From positions 1 to 64,000 of the forward strand of contig JACZKS010000157.1 of assembly GCA_014859895.1 (NCBI GenBank): DNA of 64,000 bases. The letters run 5' to 3'. The DNA comes from Rhodospirillales bacterium. Lineage in GTDB: Bacteria; Pseudomonadota; Alphaproteobacteria; Rhodospirillales; Shumkoniaceae. Below the pieces are notes generated by a model. That model was given only the letters and a program-made list of their open reading frames with translations. It searched no databases and was not told the origin of the DNA. Shown one piece after another: positions 59,221 through 64,000 of this stretch (position 1 is the stretch's first letter; each line of letters opens with the position of its first letter). Position numbers and translations under genes: made by a program.

Positions 59221-59346
59221 TCAGCCCTGGCGCGCCTTGAACCGCGGCTGGGTCTTGTTGATCACGAAAACGCGACCCTTGCGCCGGACAATCTTGCAGT
59301 TCTTGTCGCGGGTCTTGGCGGCCCGAAGGGAATTCTTGACTTTCAT
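59221..59346 (-). CDS. rpmJ: 50S ribosomal protein L36 (41-residue type)
   Basis: The 41-residue basic protein begins [17 protein letters not shown] and ends FKARQG, the longer L36 type found in many proteobacteria. It contains only one cysteine, so it lacks the zinc-binding C4 set of the 37-residue form. GAGGA lies about 9 bases before the ATG. It has its own terminator and no ribosomal neighbours, which is usual for this paralogue. Confidence 0.95.
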   Translation of the reverse strand: MKVKNSLRAAKTRDKNCKIVRRKGRVFVINKTQPRFKARQG

Positions 59347-59464
59347 GGCACAAAATCCTCGGCAACGGGCCGCAATAAATCCTGCCGGTCGCGACCGCGG
59401 GCGGAAAATACGGACTCGGCCGCCGCTTGTCAACGCCGCATGACCGAAAAGAGGCCCCGGCGGC

Positions 59465-60427
59465 TCAGGCCCGTAACATGGCCTCGATCAGTTCCTGCAC
59501 CGCCAGGGCGTCCGCCGCCGTGGGCAGGACATGGGTCTTGCCGTCGGCGAAGGCGGCGACGTCATCGAGCAGACGGCGGAAATTGGCGGCCCGCAGGTCC
59601 TCGATGTCGGCCAGTTCCTTGACCCACTCGCCGCCATCGGAACTTTGCAGCCAGAACCAATCGTGCAGGCGGTGGCTCCGCTTGGTGCCCCACAGGGTGA
59701 ATTCCACACGGTCCGGCCCGGCACCACCTGTCGAGCCGAAGACCGCCACCGGCACGCCGGCGCAGTCCAGCATCGCCTGCTGGTGGGTTTCCGAGAGAGT
59801 TGGGTCGGCCTGATAGCGGGGCCGGGCGGCAATCAACCGGGGCGATCCCAGGAACCGCCCGGCCAGGAAAACGAAATGCGACAGCACCTCGCGGCTGAAG
59901 CCACCCTGGGCACGGAAGCGCAGCCAGTCCGCGTCGGCCTGCCAGTCGCGCGGCCATTTCGAGAAATGAACCACGATGTCGCCGCCGGCGATGGCGCCCA
60001 TGTCCCCCGAGTCGAGTCGCTGGCGGGTCAGTTCGACGGCATGCGAGGTGGACTGGATGAAGTTGACGATGCAGCGCGTGCCCCGCTGCGTCAATTCGGC
60101 GACCAGCGCACGGCTTTCGGCGACATCGATGCCCAGCGGCTTCTCGCAGAACACCGGCTTGCCGGCGGCCGCGGCAGCCAGTACGTAGCCCTTGTGCCAG
60201 GCCGGCGGGCAGGCGACGTAGACGAGATCGGTATCCGAAGACGCGATGAGCGCCTCGGGGCCGGGGGCGACGGGGATATCGGGGAATTCATCGGCGACCT
60301 TGCGGCCGGCCGCGGGATCGGGGTCCCACACGCCTGAGAAGGCGAACCGCGGATGGGCCGCCATGTTGGCCAACATGCGCCGCCCCATGACCCCCAAACC
60401 GATAATGGCGACGCGATGACGTTGCAT
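59465..60427 (-). CDS. Gfo/Idh/MocA-family oxidoreductase
   Basis: The 320-residue protein has an N-terminal NAD(P)-binding Rossmann domain ([21 protein letters not shown]) and CEKPLGIDV with the catalytic lysine of the family. The C-terminal alpha/beta domain includes [13 protein letters not shown] and [13 protein letters not shown]. It probably oxidises a sugar or cyclitol; the substrate is unknown. ATG 60427 with GGGAGGAAGGG directly upstream is preferred to the frame from 60481. Confidence 0.88.
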   Translation of the reverse strand: MQRHRVAIIGLGVMGRRMLANMAAHPRFAFSGVWDPDPAAGRKVADEFPDIPVAPGPEALIASSDTDLVYVACPPAWHKGYVLAAAAAGKPVFCEKPLGIDVAESRALVAELTQRGTRCIVNFIQSTSHAVELTRQRLDSGDMGAIAGGDIVVHFSKWPRDWQADADWLRFRAQGGFSREVLSHFVFLAGRFLGSPRLIAARPRYQADPTLSETHQQAMLDCAGVPVAVFGSTGGAGPDRVEFTLWGTKRSHRLHDWFWLQSSDGGEWVKELADIEDLRAANFRRLLDDVAAFADGKTHVLPTAADALAVQELIEAMLRA

Positions 60428-60578
60428 CCCTTCCTCCCGTCGTTTTTTTGTCCGTGCGATGATTGAGCCCCCATCCTGCATCCGATCGGCCCGCTTGCAT
60501 AGAGCCGGCCGATTCTCCTGTCGGCCCGGCGGGATTCTGCGCTAAGTTTCGCCCCCCAAGGACTCCAGGAGACACCTT

Positions 60579-60905
60579 ATGCTGCTCGACGTTCGCACCT
60601 ACACCTGCAGGCCCGGCACGATAAAGACCCACCTCGCCCTTTACGCCAAGCTGGGCAAGGGGCCGCAGACGCGCCACCTCGGCCAGCCGCTGGCCTATCT
60701 CACCACCGAGACCGGCAATCCCAACCAGTACGTCCACATCTGGGTCTACGAGAACGCCGCCGACCGCGAGACGCGCCGCGCCGCCATGGCGGCCGACCCC
60801 GAATGGCAGGCCTACCTGGCGGAAAGCCGCGCGCTGGGCGCCCTCATTCGGCAGCGCAACAAGTTGATGGTACCGGTGGACTTCTTCCCCCAGCCCCGGC
60901 GATAG
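60579..60905 (+). CDS. NIPSNAP-family protein
   Basis: The 108-residue protein is a ferredoxin-like NIPSNAP domain: LLDVRTYTCRPGTIKTHLALY at the start, the central YVHIWVYENAADRETRRAAM, and a C-terminal LMVPVDFFPQP. No catalytic residues are known for the family. AGGAG precedes the ATG. It is divergent from the oxidoreductase gene and has no obvious partner. Confidence 0.88.
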   Translation: MLLDVRTYTCRPGTIKTHLALYAKLGKGPQTRHLGQPLAYLTTETGNPNQYVHIWVYENAADRETRRAAMAADPEWQAYLAESRALGALIRQRNKLMVPVDFFPQPRR

Positions 60906-61112
60906 CGGTGGCCGGCGAGTAACGACGTCACCATCCTTTTCCACCCCGACTTGGTGGCGGGGGGACAGGCGGTCCACCGCCCGCATTATGTGCTACCGCC
61001 TCGCGTAAGAGCCGGCGTTCCGGCGCATGTTTGGTAAAGTCCCTTGGTTCCCGGGACGGCCGATCCCACGTGCAGGGCGGTAACGAACGCGAACCCAGCG
61101 ATGGAAGATGGC

Positions 61113-61649
61113 ATGACGATCGCGATCCGCCCGCTCACGCCCGACCTGTGGCCGGCGCTCGAAGACCTATTCAGCCCGAAAGGTGCATGTACTGGCGGAT
61201 CGGCAGCGCCTATCGCCGAAACCCGGCCGAGGCGAACAAGGCGGCGTTCCGCGAGGTGGTGATGCAGGGCCCGCCCCCCGGGCTGCTCGCCTTCGAAGGC
61301 GAAACAGCGGTCGGCTGGTGCCAATTGACGCCGCGCGACGCGCTCCCATGGCTCGACCGCACTTGGCGGCTTCGGCGGGTGGACGAAGTGCCGGTGTGGT
61401 CTCTTTCCTGCCTTTACGTGCGCAAGGGCCATCGCCGGCACGGCATCACGTCGACCTTGATCGAGGCGGCCCTGAAGGCCGCCAAGGAGGCCGGCGCCCC
61501 GGCGCTCGAAGCCTATCCCCTGGACGCCGCGTTGTCGCCCAGCGCCACCGGTACCGGCTATGCCTCGACTTTCGAGCGGACCGGTTTCAAGACGGTGGTC
61601 CGGCGGGTGCCGCCCCGTCCGATCATGCGCCACGACTTCCAGGCGGCCG

Positions 61650-61678
<29 letters not shown>
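61113..61678 (+). pseudogene. Frameshifted GNAT acetyltransferase
   Basis: From ATG 61113 the frame reads TIAIRPLTPDLWPALEDLFSPKG, then fails. The match continues one frame over from about 61183 as MYWRIGSAYRR, then LLAFEGETAVGWCQL, the acetyl-CoA loop YVRKGHRRHGI and a C-terminal GFKTVVRR. Relatives have a Gly/Cys/Trp cluster (GCWCMYWR-like) at the join; here it is missing. The net shift fits a small deletion. If this is not a sequencing error, the gene is broken. Its 3' end overlaps glgX by 29 bases, tail to tail. Confidence 0.8.
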
Positions 61679-63794
<2,116 letters not shown>

Positions 63795-63926
63795 CTTGGG
63801 GTCTCCTCGGAGGTGGAACCGTCCCGGATGGCGATGGTTCCACCGAAGGGTGCAGAACGTGGCCAAACTCCCGTCGTCATCCCTATATTGTGCGGCAGAG
63901 CACTACCGACCAGTGGAGGATAACAG

Positions 63927-64000
63927 ATGGACAAGAAGACGCCGGATGACCTGCTGGAGGAAAACCTCCGGTGGTCGCAGGAACGCATCGCGGTCGACCC
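63927..64000 (+). CDS. Partial CDS, probable beta-carbonic anhydrase start
   Basis: An ATG at 63927 follows GGAGGA by six bases and opens 24 codons to the window edge (MDKKTPDDLLEENLRWSQER then IAVDP). The LLEENLRWSQE...DP pattern resembles the N-terminus of beta-carbonic anhydrases (LLxNNRRWA...DP). The zinc-binding residues would lie beyond the edge. The family call is tentative; the gene start itself is well supported. Confidence 0.6.
   Translation, partial: MDKKTPDDLLEENLRWSQERIAVD

Overview
The window is high-GC, gene-dense chromosomal DNA that reads as an alphaproteobacterium, most likely a Rhodospirillales (Magnetospirillum-like) relative. Evidence: a circularly permuted two-piece tmRNA gene whose tag ends AFAVAA, an alpha-type SspB right after it, the linked cell-shape genes mreB-mreC-mreD-mrdA-rodA, the hflK-hflC-DUF2065-htrA cluster, a NUDIX-type NrtR regulator with paired operators, and a 41-residue L36. 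The taxonomic placement is inference; no 16S rRNA is present. No CRISPR array, prophage or intact insertion sequence was seen.

Layout. 1-1000: the start of an IS6-like transposase runs off the left edge, followed by a possible gene remnant and the 3' side of tRNA-Lys(CTT). 1151-6750 (minus): rodA, mrdA, mreD, mreC, mreB, the elongasome. 6847-8625: leuA behind a leucine-rich leader peptide. 8811-11845: an FAD oxidase and a small SpoIIAA-like protein, divergent from an AraC regulator. 11913-15432: ilvC, ilvH, ilvI, which with leuA make up most of a branched-chain amino acid block. 15543-19278: miaA, a DUF1015 gene, a TrpB2-type enzyme. 19457-23434: htrA, DUF2065, hflC, hflK for envelope and membrane proteolysis. 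23625-24737: the Fe-S carrier Mrp/ApbC. 24803-27833: nadC, nadA and nrtR with two operators. 27957-29929: a TPP riboswitch and thiC. 30058-31401: a GxxExxY gene between direct repeats, then thyX. 31689-35439: a UspE-like protein, an OxyR-like regulator, a small YdcH-like protein, nhaA.

35565-41336 (plus): the permuted tmRNA gene, sspB, fumA, a SagB-type nitroreductase, a C_GCAxxG_C_C protein, a small hydrolase and fumC. The tmRNA tag and SspB act together by delivering stalled, tagged proteins to ClpXP. 41435-42244: a TylF-like methyltransferase. 42351-46191 (minus): the sulfate importer cysP-cysT-cysW-cysA behind an AT-rich promoter region. 46666-50653: TfoX-domain and ribbon-helix-helix proteins, and a large AsmA protein. 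50786-59044: a D-lactate dehydrogenase-like enzyme, a TPR protein, a HAD phosphatase, an exported MsrA-MsrB fusion, a split UxaA-type lyase and glcF-glcE. 59221-64000: rpmJ, a Gfo/Idh/MocA oxidoreductase, a NIPSNAP protein, a frameshifted acetyltransferase, glgX and the start of a probable beta-carbonic anhydrase.

Most of the window is ordinary housekeeping DNA. The parts that reward attention are non-coding or easily missed: the tmRNA, the leu leader, the NrtR operator pair, the repeat-flanked GxxExxY cassette, the unusual cofactor motif in IlvI, the OxyR-like regulator lacking the peroxide-sensing cysteine, and the acetyltransferase broken at its cysteine cluster. I did not find a convincing wholly new multi-gene system.
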